Shown: positions 9,019 through 17,777 of the stretch, piece after piece
Position numbering within the stretch: position 1 is the stretch's first letter
Layout: the number at the start of each line of letters is the position of its first letter
Source: Chryseobacterium sp. YIM B08800
GTDB lineage: Bacteria > Bacteroidota > Bacteroidia > Flavobacteriales > Weeksellaceae
Length of the DNA: 60,362 nucleotides
Assembly: GCF_026163565.1 (NCBI RefSeq)
Contig: NZ_JAPDKN010000001.1
Location: 1-60,362, forward strand
Direction of reading: 5' to 3'
The notes under the pieces: model-generated
Told to the model about the DNA's origin: nothing
What the model saw: only the letters and a program-made list of their open reading frames with translations
Database searches by the model: none
Position numbers and translations under genes: made by a program

Positions 9019-10157
9019 GGGTTGTTTTTTGGTAAAGAATTTTTGATAAAGTTAACAAAAGAATTTTTGATTATTTCCCAATTGTAATTTTGCATAAACT
9101 CTTTTCTGGCATTGTTTGCATGATGATCGTACAGTTGCGGTTCATTAAGATAAGCTTCAATATGATCTGCAATTTTTTTAGAATCTTTCGGATTCACCAA
9201 ATATCCAAAACTGGAAACATTCATGTGTCTTTTTATTCCCTTCAAGCTTGAATAAATAATCGGTTTTCCGGCGCCCATGTAATAGAATAATTTGATGGGC
9301 AGCGAATGGTGATTTTCAAAATTAAAAGCTCTTAAATCAAAACAAATATCGGCATCAGCAAAAGCTTTTGTAAATTCTTCGAAAGAAGTTGGTTTTCTTA
9401 TCTCAATATTTTTCACCGAAGATTTGGCAAGAATATCCGAGAAATAAATTTCGTCCGCTTTTTTTCTTGCAGAACCAACAATCAGTATTTTGATATTTAA
9501 ATGAGGATTGCTTTTGTGAAGTTCTTCAACTGCATTGAAAAAATTTCCGATTCCTTTATCTTCTGAAATTGCGCCTGTGTAACAAAGCGTTATTTCGTTT
9601 GGCTTTAATTCTTTAATATTTTCAGAAACGAATCGTTCATGAGGATAATACGGCAAGATAATTTTCTTTTTAAAAGGAAAAAAATAAGCCAAAGGAAACT
9701 TTTTGGTCTCTTCACCAAAGATAAAATAAGTGCTTAAAAAACCTGCGTACAACTGAATCAGGAAAAATTTTATTCCGTGAACAAATTTCATCAGAAAACT
9801 AAAATCCTGAAGCATCGACATCGCAGGATACCATTCCGTAATATCGTAAACGATACTTACTTTTTTCGTTTTACGAAATTTGTTTGCAGCAAATACGGCA
9901 ATCGGTTCAGAACAAACGATGCAATCTGCCTTAAAAGAATTGCAGACTTCTATAAATTTCTGAATTTTTGTTTGTACAGATTGATTTAAAATATCAAAAG
10001 ATTCTATCTCAATACCATCAATTTCTCTTTTAAATTCGGTTGTTAAACTACAAATTTTCACTTCAAAACCAGATGTAATCAATTCTTTTGCCTGATGAAA
10101 AAAGATTCTGTCATCATCATAATTATGTGCAGTGGTTAAGAATAAAATTTTTGGCAT
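9015..10157 (-). CDS. Glycosyltransferase, GT-B fold (GT4-like)
   Basis: 380 residues. The N-terminal half begins PKILFLTTAHNYDDDRI, a Rossmann strand and loop. The C-terminal half carries ITLCYTGAISEDKGI, IKILIVGSARKKAD and KLFYYMGAGKPIIYS, matching the nucleotide-sugar binding region of GT4 enzymes. Cytoplasmic; should add one sugar to a lipid-linked glycan that the overlapping flippase gene would export. Donor and acceptor cannot be read from the sequence. Confidence 0.85.
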   Translation of the reverse strand: MPKILFLTTAHNYDDDRIFFHQAKELITSGFEVKICSLTTEFKREIDGIEIESFDILNQSVQTKIQKFIEVCNSFKADCIVCSEPIAVFAANKFRKTKKVSIVYDITEWYPAMSMLQDFSFLMKFVHGIKFFLIQLYAGFLSTYFIFGEETKKFPLAYFFPFKKKIILPYYPHERFVSENIKELKPNEITLCYTGAISEDKGIGNFFNAVEELHKSNPHLNIKILIVGSARKKADEIYFSDILAKSSVKNIEIRKPTSFEEFTKAFADADICFDLRAFNFENHHSLPIKLFYYMGAGKPIIYSSLKGIKRHMNVSSFGYLVNPKDSKKIADHIEAYLNEPQLYDHHANNARKEFMQNYNWEIIKNSFVNFIKNSLPKNNP

Positions 10158-10163
10158 GAAACT

Positions 10164-10213
10164 TTTAGTTGTTGGTTGTTAGTTGATAATCTAAAAATCA
10201 ATGTACTAACAAC
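10164..10213. repeat. Word repeat with inverted arm upstream of the glycosyltransferase gene
   Basis: Near-tandem GTTGTTGGTTGTTAGTTG is followed by an inverted copy: GTTGTTAGT at 10175-10183 pairs with ACTAACAAC at 10205-10213. Confidence 0.5.
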
Positions 10214-10250
10214 AAAAATATATTATTAAATATTTTCAGGATTTTAATTA

Positions 10251-10297
10251 AAAAATTCCTCATCAGTTTCTACGAATCAGAAACCAAGAGGAATTTT
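10251..10297 (-). terminator. Two-tiered terminator hairpin behind the 10316 gene
   Basis: Outer stem AATTCCTC/GAGGAATT (about 10254-10261 and 10289-10296) and inner stem GTTTCT/AGAAAC. Minus-strand transcription from 10316-10804 would run into it and then into a T-rich stretch. Confidence 0.6.
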
Positions 10298-10315
10298 CAT
10301 TATTTTATTAAGGAA

Positions 10316-10804
10316 TTATTTTATCGTAACTGCCCAACTTTTGCTGAAAGGCAATAAAAAGTTTCCTAAAAATTCTAAATAGGTATTTTTTGAGAAATCA
10401 AAAACTTCGATTTCTTTTGAAAGTTCTCCGCTTCTGATCTTATTTTTAAAATCGATAAGTTTTAAGGTTTTTACTTCCCCGTTTTCTACAAAACTGGCTT
10501 TCATTCTGTCGAATAATCCTAATTGGTATTCTTCGTCTATCTCTCTCATTATTTTGCCTAAAGCATCGATGCTGCAACCAGAAGCCATTTCTTTTTCTTC
10601 GTCTACACAGATAACGATAAACTGATTTTTTTCGATTTTAAAAGATGATGAAAGCGGTTTTCCGTGCGCTGCCCAACCTGCCAGGAAATCGTATAATTTC
10701 TCTGTAATTACTTTAGCTTCTTTTGTAGTGAAAGGTCTTGATGCGGGATATATAATAACTCTGTAATCGTTTGCTTCAACAATATTAGATTCTTCAATTT
10801 TCAT
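10316..10804 (-). CDS. Conserved cytoplasmic protein of unknown function
   Basis: 162 residues, no signal peptide or membrane segment. It has segments such as YPASRPFTTKE, LAGWAAHGKPL and SKSWAVTIK and resembles a conserved Bacteroidota protein that databases often label ABC transporter ATPase, but no Walker motif is present, so that label would be wrong. It lies 24 bases downstream of a membrane-protein gene on the same strand and ends at a terminator, so the two probably form a unit. Confidence 0.65.
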   Translation of the reverse strand: MKIEESNIVEANDYRVIIYPASRPFTTKEAKVITEKLYDFLAGWAAHGKPLSSSFKIEKNQFIVICVDEEKEMASGCSIDALGKIMREIDEEYQLGLFDRMKASFVENGEVKTLKLIDFKNKIRSGELSKEIEVFDFSKNTYLEFLGNFLLPFSKSWAVTIK

Positions 10805-10828
10805 TCTGAATAAATTTAAATAGTAAAA

Positions 10829-11959
10829 TTACGCATTTTTCCTGAGTTGGAAACCATTGTATTTTTTGCTTAATGCATACAGAAGTACAATAAAAAGCAT
10901 AAGAACAAAGCCTAAAAAGAATCTCAGATTAGCACTGTCCGGGAAAAATACAAACTTGATATAAATATTGATAAAGAACAATAAAGACAAGATCCGGATC
11001 CACCAATCTTTTGAAAAATAGAAAGTTGACCCAACTAAAATCAATGAAGCCAAGCTTATTTTTTTAAAGTTGATCAATTTAAATAGTAGAAAATCAAAAT
11101 ACTTCTGAAAATTAAAATCTGCTTTTTCAGCTGAAATTATTGGTCTTCTGTAAAAGAAACTGTCATAGAAAAGGTCTTTCCAACCGGGATAATTGTAGTA
11201 TTTAATAATCGCAACATAGATAATCGCAATTGAAAATCCTTGAAGAATTAAACTATAATTGATCTGTTTATTTTCTTTAAAATATTTAAAAACGAAAACT
11301 ACAAACAGATAACTCATTGCAAACAGCACATAATCTGGCCTGATTAAAACGCAGCAAAGAAGGAAAATAAACTGTAATAATTCAGATTTTTTTTGCAGCA
11401 GACTAATGATAAAAAACATTAGAAAGACAAAAACGAACATATCCGGCGTGGGATTTTGCGCCATGTCTCTTACCGGAGGAAACCAAAATACAAATAAGGA
11501 AAGTAGCGGTGCAATAAAATAGTTTTTGGGAAACAATAGTTTTAAAATATAAAACATCAGTAAACCACAAATAAAATAGGAAAATATATTGACCATAAGA
11601 ACCGAAAGAGGTCCTGTAAATCCTAGTTTATACAATACATAAACTGCAACATTAAAACCTATTTTAATCTTATAATAGGGCAATTGCTCGCCAAAGGCTT
11701 TATAATCTGCGTAGAAAACTTCATTGGCATGATTATAATGAAGAATATCGTTGAATTCTGTTTTTGAAGCCTCTTTTTCAATATCAGAATATACCTTTTC
11801 CTGTGCTTTTTTGGCATCATCAGGAAATTCCCAGGAATAAACGCTGCCTAAATATCCAGGCATATCCCAATCATAAACCCTATTCTGATAGCAGGAAAAA
11901 GTAAGAAAACTTAGACCTATAATAAAAAAAAGAAAGGATAAACCCCATTTTAAATTCAT
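10829..11959 (-). CDS. Multi-pass membrane protein, possible glycosyltransferase or polymerase
   Basis: 376 residues. A first membrane segment at about 5-22 is followed by a ~75-residue periplasmic loop with DWDMPGYLGSVYSWE, then eight or more hydrophobic segments. Aspartate in the first periplasmic loop and PTPDMFVF in the membrane core recall GT-C fold transferases (dolichyl-phosphate-mannose type) or EpsG/Wzy-like polymerases. The neighbouring glycosyltransferase and flippase support a surface-glycan role. No motif identifies the exact reaction. Confidence 0.6.
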   Translation of the reverse strand: MNLKWGLSFLFFIIGLSFLTFSCYQNRVYDWDMPGYLGSVYSWEFPDDAKKAQEKVYSDIEKEASKTEFNDILHYNHANEVFYADYKAFGEQLPYYKIKIGFNVAVYVLYKLGFTGPLSVLMVNIFSYFICGLLMFYILKLLFPKNYFIAPLLSLFVFWFPPVRDMAQNPTPDMFVFVFLMFFIISLLQKKSELLQFIFLLCCVLIRPDYVLFAMSYLFVVFVFKYFKENKQINYSLILQGFSIAIIYVAIIKYYNYPGWKDLFYDSFFYRRPIISAEKADFNFQKYFDFLLFKLINFKKISLASLILVGSTFYFSKDWWIRILSLLFFINIYIKFVFFPDSANLRFFLGFVLMLFIVLLYALSKKYNGFQLRKNA

Positions 11960-12073
11960 ATGTAGATTTTATTTTTTTTAAAGGACATATGCAATCGTGG
12001 TTTCTATATCAATATCTGGGTTTCAAAATCACGGCGATTTCATAACTCAAGATTTATCCTTCTAGGAAAATAT

Positions 12074-12859
12074 TTATAAATCTTCAGCTTCTGCCAAAAG
12101 TTCTACGATATCTTTTACTTCTACTTCCGTATTTTTATTGAAATGTTTTACACCGTCAGTCAACATGGTATTACAGAAAGGGCAACCTGTTGCAATGATC
12201 TTCGGCTCGAAAGAAAGCGCTTCTTCTGTTCTTTCTACATTGATATCTTTTTTCCCTTTTTCAGGTTCTTTAAACATCTGTGCTCCACCTGCACCGCAAC
12301 AAAGACCATTGGTCTTGCAACGTTTCATTTCAACCAATTCGGCATCCAGCTTTTCTAAAAGCATTCTTGGAGCTTCATACTCATCATTGGCTCTTCCCAA
12401 ATAACAAGGGTCGTGGAAGGTAATTTTTTTACCTTTAAAACTTCCGCCTTCAATCTTCAGTCTGCCTTCATTCATCAATTCTTTTAAAAATTGAGTATGA
12501 TGAATTACTTCGTAGTTTCCACCTAAATTAGGATATTCATTTTTAAGGGTATTGAAACAGTGCGGACAAGCCGTAACGATTTTTTTTACTTCATAAGCAT
12601 TCAGAACTTCAATGTTCGTCATTGCCATCATCTGGAAAACAAACTCGTTCCCTGCACGTTTTGCAGGATCACCTGTACAGCTTTCTTCCTGTCCTAAAAC
12701 AGCGAACTCAACGCCTATTTTATTTAAAATTTTGCAGAATGCTTTGGTTATTTTTTTGGCTCTATCGTCGAAACTTCCAGCGCAACCTACCCAGAAAAGA
12801 ACTTCCGGAGATTTGCCTTCCATTGCGTAATCCGCCATTGTTTTTATATTGAAATCCAT
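12074..12859 (-). CDS. HdrB/LutA-type CCG-domain Fe-S oxidoreductase subunit
   Basis: 261 residues from the ATG at 12859 (MDFNIKTMADYAMEG); the open frame extends 19 codons further into an AT-rich repeat, which is unlikely to be coding. Two cysteine-rich CCG domains are visible: FWVGCAGS, then CPHCFNTL; and DPCYLGR, LCCGAGG, CPFCNTML. This family binds noncanonical Fe-S clusters and acts as the electron-accepting partner of a 4Fe-4S membrane subunit. That subunit is encoded directly upstream (12949-14286). Substrate is not evident; glycolate/lactate-type oxidation or quinone-linked electron transfer are possible. Confidence 0.85.
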   Translation of the reverse strand: MDFNIKTMADYAMEGKSPEVLFWVGCAGSFDDRAKKITKAFCKILNKIGVEFAVLGQEESCTGDPAKRAGNEFVFQMMAMTNIEVLNAYEVKKIVTACPHCFNTLKNEYPNLGGNYEVIHHTQFLKELMNEGRLKIEGGSFKGKKITFHDPCYLGRANDEYEAPRMLLEKLDAELVEMKRCKTNGLCCGAGGAQMFKEPEKGKKDINVERTEEALSFEPKIIATGCPFCNTMLTDGVKHFNKNTEVEVKDIVELLAEAEDL

Positions 12860-12867
12860 TTTTTTTA

Positions 12868-12930
12868 ATTTGAAAATGTGAGAATTTGAGAATTTGAAAA
12901 TGTGTAGGACAACCAATTTTCAAATTTTCA
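12868..12930. repeat. Word repeat with inverted arm inside the Fe-S operon
   Basis: Near-tandem AATTTGAAAATGTG/AATTTGAG/AATTTGAAAATGTG is followed by the inverse; AATTTGAAAAT at 12891-12901 pairs perfectly with ATTTTCAAATT at 12916-12926. Confidence 0.55.
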
Positions 12931-12948
12931 AATTGATTAATTATCTAA

Positions 12949-14286
12949 TTAGTCTTTTGCCCAGTTCAGACGGTCGGCCTGATTGTATTGCCAAGGTGCG
13001 GCATTGTTTTCTACGTTGGTCATCATCAGATTCAGTTCCTGTGGTGCGGCAGATTGCTCCATCACTAAGAATCTTCTCATTTCGAAAATAATAGAAAGCG
13101 GATCAAGCAATACCGGACAAGCCTGAGTACAAGCATTACAAGTAGTACAAGCCCAAAGTTCTTCTTTTGTGATGTAATCGTTCAACAATTTTTTACCATC
13201 GTCTTCAAACTTTCCGTTTTTATCGATATTTCTACCAACTTCTTCCAAACGGTCTCTTGTTTTCATTAAAATAGCTCTCGGTGAAAGCTTTTTACCTGTA
13301 ATATTTGCCGGACAAACAGAAGTACATCTTCCGCATTCTGTACATGAATAGGCATTCAATAACTGAACCTGATTCAAATCAAAAACATCTTCTGCACCAA
13401 ATTTCGACGGAGCTTCTTCTGCACCTTCAGCCGGAGCTGCGTAAGGATCAGCATTAGGGTCCATCATCAATTTGATCTCTTTGGTCACAGACTCAAGATT
13501 ATTGAATTTTCCGTACAAATCAAGATTGGCGTACCAAGTACTTGGAAATGCAAGGATAATATGTAAATGTTTAGAATAATAAAGGTAATTCATAAAGAAC
13601 AGAATCCCTACAAAGTGAAACCACCAAGCTCCTCTTTCAATAATTTCTAAAAAGATAGTATCAAAACTGAAAATTTCTAAGAAAGGAACCAATGTCATTT
13701 CACTGATTGGAAATGATCCAAGATGATGATAATCTTCAACACCTCTAGTTTGTAAAATGAAGTCTGAAGAATTCATTGTGAAGAAAGCGACCATTAAAGC
13801 AAACTCAATGATCAAAATCCAGTTAGCATCATTTTTTGGCCATCCGAAAAGTTCTTTCATCGTCAGTCTTTTCACTCCGTAAAAATTTCTACGGATAAAG
13901 AAAAGTACCACTCCAACAATTACTAAAAGTGCTAAAACTTCTAATGTTGCCGTGAAAAAATTATAGAAAGTATGTCCGAAAATTGTTGATAGAAAACGGT
14001 GAGTTCCGAAAATTCCGTCAACGATAATTTCGACTAATTCGATGTTAATAATTACGAAACCAACGTAAACAAAAAGGTGCAAAACACCTGCAACAGGTCT
14101 TGCCGTCATTCTGCTTTGTCCCATCGCAACTCTTGCCATGGTTTCCCAGCGCTCAGCTTTTCTATCGCTGCGATTAATTTCTCGTCCTAATCTGATATTT
14201 CTATAGATCTTCAGAAGACTTTTTCCAAAAAGCCCGAAACCTGCAATAAGTAAAATCAGAAAAAATACATTATCAAGATACTGCAT
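12949..14286 (-). CDS. Membrane-anchored dicluster 4Fe-4S protein (HdrC/NarI-like)
   Basis: 445 residues. Residues 1-~245 hold five to six membrane segments (e.g. VFFLILLIAGFGLFG, LHLFVYVGFVIINI, WWFHFVGILFFMNY), like the haem-binding membrane domain fused to ferredoxins in HdrE/HdrC-type proteins. The soluble C-terminus has two CxxCxxCxxxCP clusters: CTECGRCTSVCPAN and CTTCNACTQACPVL. It should pass electrons between the quinone pool and the CCG subunit encoded downstream. It begins 12 bases after mlaD, so lipid transport and this redox pair share a transcript. Confidence 0.85.
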   Translation of the reverse strand: MQYLDNVFFLILLIAGFGLFGKSLLKIYRNIRLGREINRSDRKAERWETMARVAMGQSRMTARPVAGVLHLFVYVGFVIINIELVEIIVDGIFGTHRFLSTIFGHTFYNFFTATLEVLALLVIVGVVLFFIRRNFYGVKRLTMKELFGWPKNDANWILIIEFALMVAFFTMNSSDFILQTRGVEDYHHLGSFPISEMTLVPFLEIFSFDTIFLEIIERGAWWFHFVGILFFMNYLYYSKHLHIILAFPSTWYANLDLYGKFNNLESVTKEIKLMMDPNADPYAAPAEGAEEAPSKFGAEDVFDLNQVQLLNAYSCTECGRCTSVCPANITGKKLSPRAILMKTRDRLEEVGRNIDKNGKFEDDGKKLLNDYITKEELWACTTCNACTQACPVLLDPLSIIFEMRRFLVMEQSAAPQELNLMMTNVENNAAPWQYNQADRLNWAKD

Positions 14287-14297
14287 ATTGTAGATTT

Positions 14298-15248
14298 TTA
14301 GTCTTTACTGTTCTTACCGAAAACTGAGAAATTAATATATCTCTTAGGATTCGCTTTCATATCTTCGATTAAAGAGTTCAGGTTGGTAGATGCCGAATTC
14401 AGATTGTTGTACAGCTGATCATCTTTCATGATCTTCCCTAAGCTACCTTCGCCTTTGTCGATTCCGGAAATTACACCATTCAACTTTCCAACTGTCGCAT
14501 CAAGATTAGCAATCGTCTGATTCAATTGCTTGGTATCGATGCTTTCTGCAAGATTTCCGTATTTGTCTAAAGTTGTCTTACCACTTTTCATGGTTAAACT
14601 AGCTTCATCAAGAACTTTCTGAAGTTTAGGGTCGTTATTACCAACCAATTTGTTTACACTTCCTGCTGTAGTTTCTAATGCACCTACAGTTTTGTTTAGA
14701 TTGTGAAGCAATACTCTGATCTCTTCTCTGTTTTGAGCATTCATTACCTGATTAGCATTTGCCATCAAAGAATCTACTCTATGCAAAACAGTTTGCAGCT
14801 GGTCTTTCACAGGACCAACCTGAGAAGAAAGACTGTTCATCATACCCAACTTGAAGGCACCTTTCAAAGTATCTCCGTCTTTTGCACTAGGACCACCATA
14901 AAAAAGATTCACTCTCATTTCTTTACCACCCATTAAGCTTGGTTCAAAAATCTCAAGATTTGAATTTTTTGAAAATTCAAATTTATCATCTACAGTAATC
15001 TTTACGATAAAGTATAGTTTTCCGTCTTTGCCTGTCTGAGGAATGATTTTATCAACCTGCCCCACCTTCAAACCATTGATGGAAACGGGAGAAGACTGCG
15101 CAAGACCTTCTACGTTATCGTATTTTGCGTAAAATATATTGTCGGTAGTAAAAAGGCTTCTGCCTTTCATAAACTGAAATAAAACCACGAAGCCTACAAT
15201 GGCTAAAAGCGCGATTAAACCAGCCTTTAATTCTTTACTGAATTTCAC
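14298..15248 (-). CDS. mlaD: MlaD/MCE-domain lipid transport protein
   Basis: 316 residues. One N-terminal membrane anchor (about 10-27, LIALLAIVGFVVLFQF) is followed by an MCE domain (YAKYDNVEGLAQSSPVSING, GLKVGQVDKI) and a long helical tail with repeated short heptads (KLQKVLDEA, NQTIANLDATVGKL). MCE proteins form rings or tunnels that carry phospholipids between the membranes with an MlaE permease and MlaF ATPase. The matching mlaE and mlaF are 16 kb away at 31281-32848. A TATATTTG -7 box lies at 15272-15279. Confidence 0.9.
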   Translation of the reverse strand: MKFSKELKAGLIALLAIVGFVVLFQFMKGRSLFTTDNIFYAKYDNVEGLAQSSPVSINGLKVGQVDKIIPQTGKDGKLYFIVKITVDDKFEFSKNSNLEIFEPSLMGGKEMRVNLFYGGPSAKDGDTLKGAFKLGMMNSLSSQVGPVKDQLQTVLHRVDSLMANANQVMNAQNREEIRVLLHNLNKTVGALETTAGSVNKLVGNNDPKLQKVLDEASLTMKSGKTTLDKYGNLAESIDTKQLNQTIANLDATVGKLNGVISGIDKGEGSLGKIMKDDQLYNNLNSASTNLNSLIEDMKANPKRYINFSVFGKNSKD

Positions 15249-15271
15249 TTGTTAAATTTTTTCTAATGTAG

Positions 15272-15279
15272 CAAATATA
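15272..15279 (-). promoter_or_regulatory. Candidate -7 element for mlaD operon
   Basis: TATATTTG on the minus strand, matching TANNTTTG, with a leader of about 20 bases before the mlaD start. No convincing -33 TTG. Confidence 0.45.
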
Positions 15280-15326
15280 GTACATTTTAAATTAATGTTT
15301 CTCTTTATTGCTCTGCGTTAAATACA

Positions 15327-15358
15327 AAAAAAGCGCCAAAATTACTTTGACGCTTTTA
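15327..15358 (-). terminator. Terminator of the PpiD-like gene
   Basis: AAGCGCCAAA (15331-15340) pairs with TTTGACGCTT (15346-15355) with one mismatch, flanked by an A-run on the left that becomes a T-run on the minus strand. Confidence 0.75.
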
Positions 15359-15377
15359 TATTTTTTAAATTAGAATC

Positions 15378-17519
15378 TTATTGTTGATTTCCTAATTTAC
15401 TCCAGATTTCAATTCTGTAATCATCGATATCTGCATTGTCTTGTAAGCTCTTTAACCAAGCCTGACCAAACATTCCTGCATTTCTTTGTGTAACAGATTC
15501 TGTAAATTGTTTTACATCGCCTGGTTGTTTGTTTACTGTTTCGTTCTTTTTAACGATCACATAAACACCAATACCACCTTCAATTGGGTTTGAAACTTTT
15601 CCTTTAGCAATACCAAACGCAGCACCTGCAACTTTAGGCTCCATCGCTCCTGCTACAGAAGGATTAAGCATGTTAACTTGTGCAGATTGTTTAGTTGTTG
15701 CAAATTTTGTAGCAACCTGATCTAGGTTACCTGCTTTTCCGATTTTCTCAGAAATTTGTTTAGCTGCCAATTTATTCTGAACTACTGTTTCTATCTGATC
15801 TCTTACAGATTCCGGATCTGCAAGACCTTTTTCTTGTTTTCCGTTTAAGTAAACAACTACTTTATCTCCTGTACCTTCTACAGTGAAGAATTCTGTATCA
15901 CCTTTCTCTCTTTTCTTATCAAAAGCCCAAGCGATAATTTCACCGTCTTTATCAGTTCCTAAACCTTGAAGCTGACCGTCAAATCTTTTTGCAGATTTAG
16001 CGTTAGAATATTGATAGCTAGATTTTTTAGCAATGTTTACAAAATCATTGAATGATTTCCCTTGAACTTGTTGGATAAATCTTCTTGCTTTCTTATCAAC
16101 TTCAGCTTCTGTAGCTTCAGAAGGCTTGATAGTTTTCACGATATGAGCAATTTTATAACCCATTGCTCCTGCTTTTTTATCTTCAATATTGATGATGTGA
16201 TAACCGAAAGCTGTTTCTGCTAAACCAGTAGCACCTTTAGGATTGTTTGCCAAAAATGCTAAGTAACCTGGAGCAAACTGGCTTTGAGGCGTAGTCCAAC
16301 CCACACTTCCTTTTCTTTCAACAGCCCCTGGTTCGTCAGAAAGCTTAAGACCTTCTGCAAATTTTGCAGGATTAGCTTTAATTACAGCCATTAAACTGTC
16401 AGCAATTTTTTTAGCTTGTTCTTTAGTTCTTGTCGCAGTAGATCTTTCAGCACCTTTGTAAGCGATCAAGATATGGTTTGACAATGTAGAATCAGAAGGT
16501 TTTTTGTCGATTAATTTAGACAATACATAAAGATTCTGCTCTTTGTAAGGTCCGAAAACCTGCCCAATTGCAGCAGTTTCAATTTTCCCTTGCAATCCTT
16601 GAGGCATTTGGTTTGCCTGAACGTATGCGTTATTGTAAGGCATATCTGAATTTGCCATTACAAACATAGAGTCATTAGTAGTGTTCTGGAAGTTTTCTTT
16701 TCCACCACTTGCATCTGTACCTCCAGAAAATATTTTGGTAATATCTTTCTGTACCGCAGCTTCGTCTGCCGGACTTGGCTGAGAAGGGAAAAAGACAATT
16801 CCTAAATTTCTGCTTGGCTCAGTTTTAAACTGTACCGGATGCGCTTTGATATAGTTCGCTAAATCTTCAGTAGTAACTTTGATTTTGTTTTTCTGAAGAT
16901 AAGAAGCATAGTCAACTTTTACAAAATCAATATCTGCAAGCTGATCTCTTTCTTTCATTAATTCTTCAGCTTCTTTTTTACCTGTAGTGATACCTGCAGA
17001 AACATTAGCAAAAACCTGTCTTGCCATAATTCTGTACTCAATAGTTTTTCTAGTCTTCAACCATTGATTGTATCCTTCAGGGTTTGTATTCTGTAGAGTT
17101 TCAATTTCTTTTTTTAATTCCTGAAGCTTGAAGTTTCCTTTTTCGTCAAAAAGTTGCTGATTTTGTGCAAACATTTGATCAAACTGAAGCTGATTCCAGA
17201 ATAAATCATCTGTCATCGTAAAGCCCATTTTTTCAAACTGCTGCTTTACCAACTTTGATTGTACCAATAATTGCCAAGCTTGCTCTTCTAGACCGTTTTT
17301 CGGCTGCCCTTGTTGCTCTGCTTGTTGTTGTAATACGAAAAGCTGATCGTTATACTCTTCACGAGTAATTTTCTCACCATTTACTTTTCCTAAAACATCA
17401 GGGTTTTTACCAAAAACCTTATCAATGCTTTCCGGGTTTACCAAAAACGCTAAAAGCGCCAATGCGATCACTCCCATCAAAAGCCAAGGTCTACTCCTAA
17501 TCTGTCCTAAAATTGCCAT
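15378..17519 (-). CDS. PpiD-like membrane-anchored peptidylprolyl isomerase/chaperone
   Basis: 713 residues. One N-terminal membrane anchor (about 13-30, WLLMGVIALALLAFLV) and then a SurA/PpiD-type chaperone region (VLGKVNGEKITREEYNDQL) and a central parvulin domain (LSNHILIAYKG to GLAETAFGYHIINIEDKK). The C-terminal third contains a degenerate second parvulin-like segment. It should help outer-membrane proteins fold in the periplasm. Divergent from lon, another quality-control gene, across a 258-base gap. A TATTTTCG near-consensus -7 box lies at 17549-17556. Confidence 0.88.
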   Translation of the reverse strand: MAILGQIRSRPWLLMGVIALALLAFLVNPESIDKVFGKNPDVLGKVNGEKITREEYNDQLFVLQQQAEQQGQPKNGLEEQAWQLLVQSKLVKQQFEKMGFTMTDDLFWNQLQFDQMFAQNQQLFDEKGNFKLQELKKEIETLQNTNPEGYNQWLKTRKTIEYRIMARQVFANVSAGITTGKKEAEELMKERDQLADIDFVKVDYASYLQKNKIKVTTEDLANYIKAHPVQFKTEPSRNLGIVFFPSQPSPADEAAVQKDITKIFSGGTDASGGKENFQNTTNDSMFVMANSDMPYNNAYVQANQMPQGLQGKIETAAIGQVFGPYKEQNLYVLSKLIDKKPSDSTLSNHILIAYKGAERSTATRTKEQAKKIADSLMAVIKANPAKFAEGLKLSDEPGAVERKGSVGWTTPQSQFAPGYLAFLANNPKGATGLAETAFGYHIINIEDKKAGAMGYKIAHIVKTIKPSEATEAEVDKKARRFIQQVQGKSFNDFVNIAKKSSYQYSNAKSAKRFDGQLQGLGTDKDGEIIAWAFDKKREKGDTEFFTVEGTGDKVVVYLNGKQEKGLADPESVRDQIETVVQNKLAAKQISEKIGKAGNLDQVATKFATTKQSAQVNMLNPSVAGAMEPKVAGAAFGIAKGKVSNPIEGGIGVYVIVKKNETVNKQPGDVKQFTESVTQRNAGMFGQAWLKSLQDNADIDDYRIEIWSKLGNQQ

Positions 17520-17751
17520 TTTATAAATATAGTTTTTATATCAGTGTGCGAAAATACACATTTTTAAGAAATTACAGAAATATAAGTCGTGTTTTTAATT
17601 TTTAAAATTCAAATACTGTGAAAATGGAAATTTTGACCGTATTTTTTAACGATTAGCAAATGGCATTAATATTGTCAACTTAATATACAGTTCATACATA
17701 TTGCTTTCTCTAAGCAAATTGTGAAATATCATTGTAACGACTTAAACTGAA

Positions 17752-17768
17752 AATGACAATTTGTCATT
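17752..17768. promoter_or_regulatory. 17-bp palindrome directly upstream of lon (possible operator)
   Basis: AATGACAATTTGTCATT: perfect 7-bp arms around ATT, ending 9 bases before the lon ATG. The half CAATTTGTCATT recurs at 53222-53233. No protein is known to me that binds it; a dimeric regulator or an mRNA hairpin at the start codon are both possible. Confidence 0.45.
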
Positions 17769-17777
17769 CGATTTATT

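Noticed and set aside
10316..10804. ABC transporter ATPase label
   Set aside because: No Walker A, signature or Walker B motif is present.
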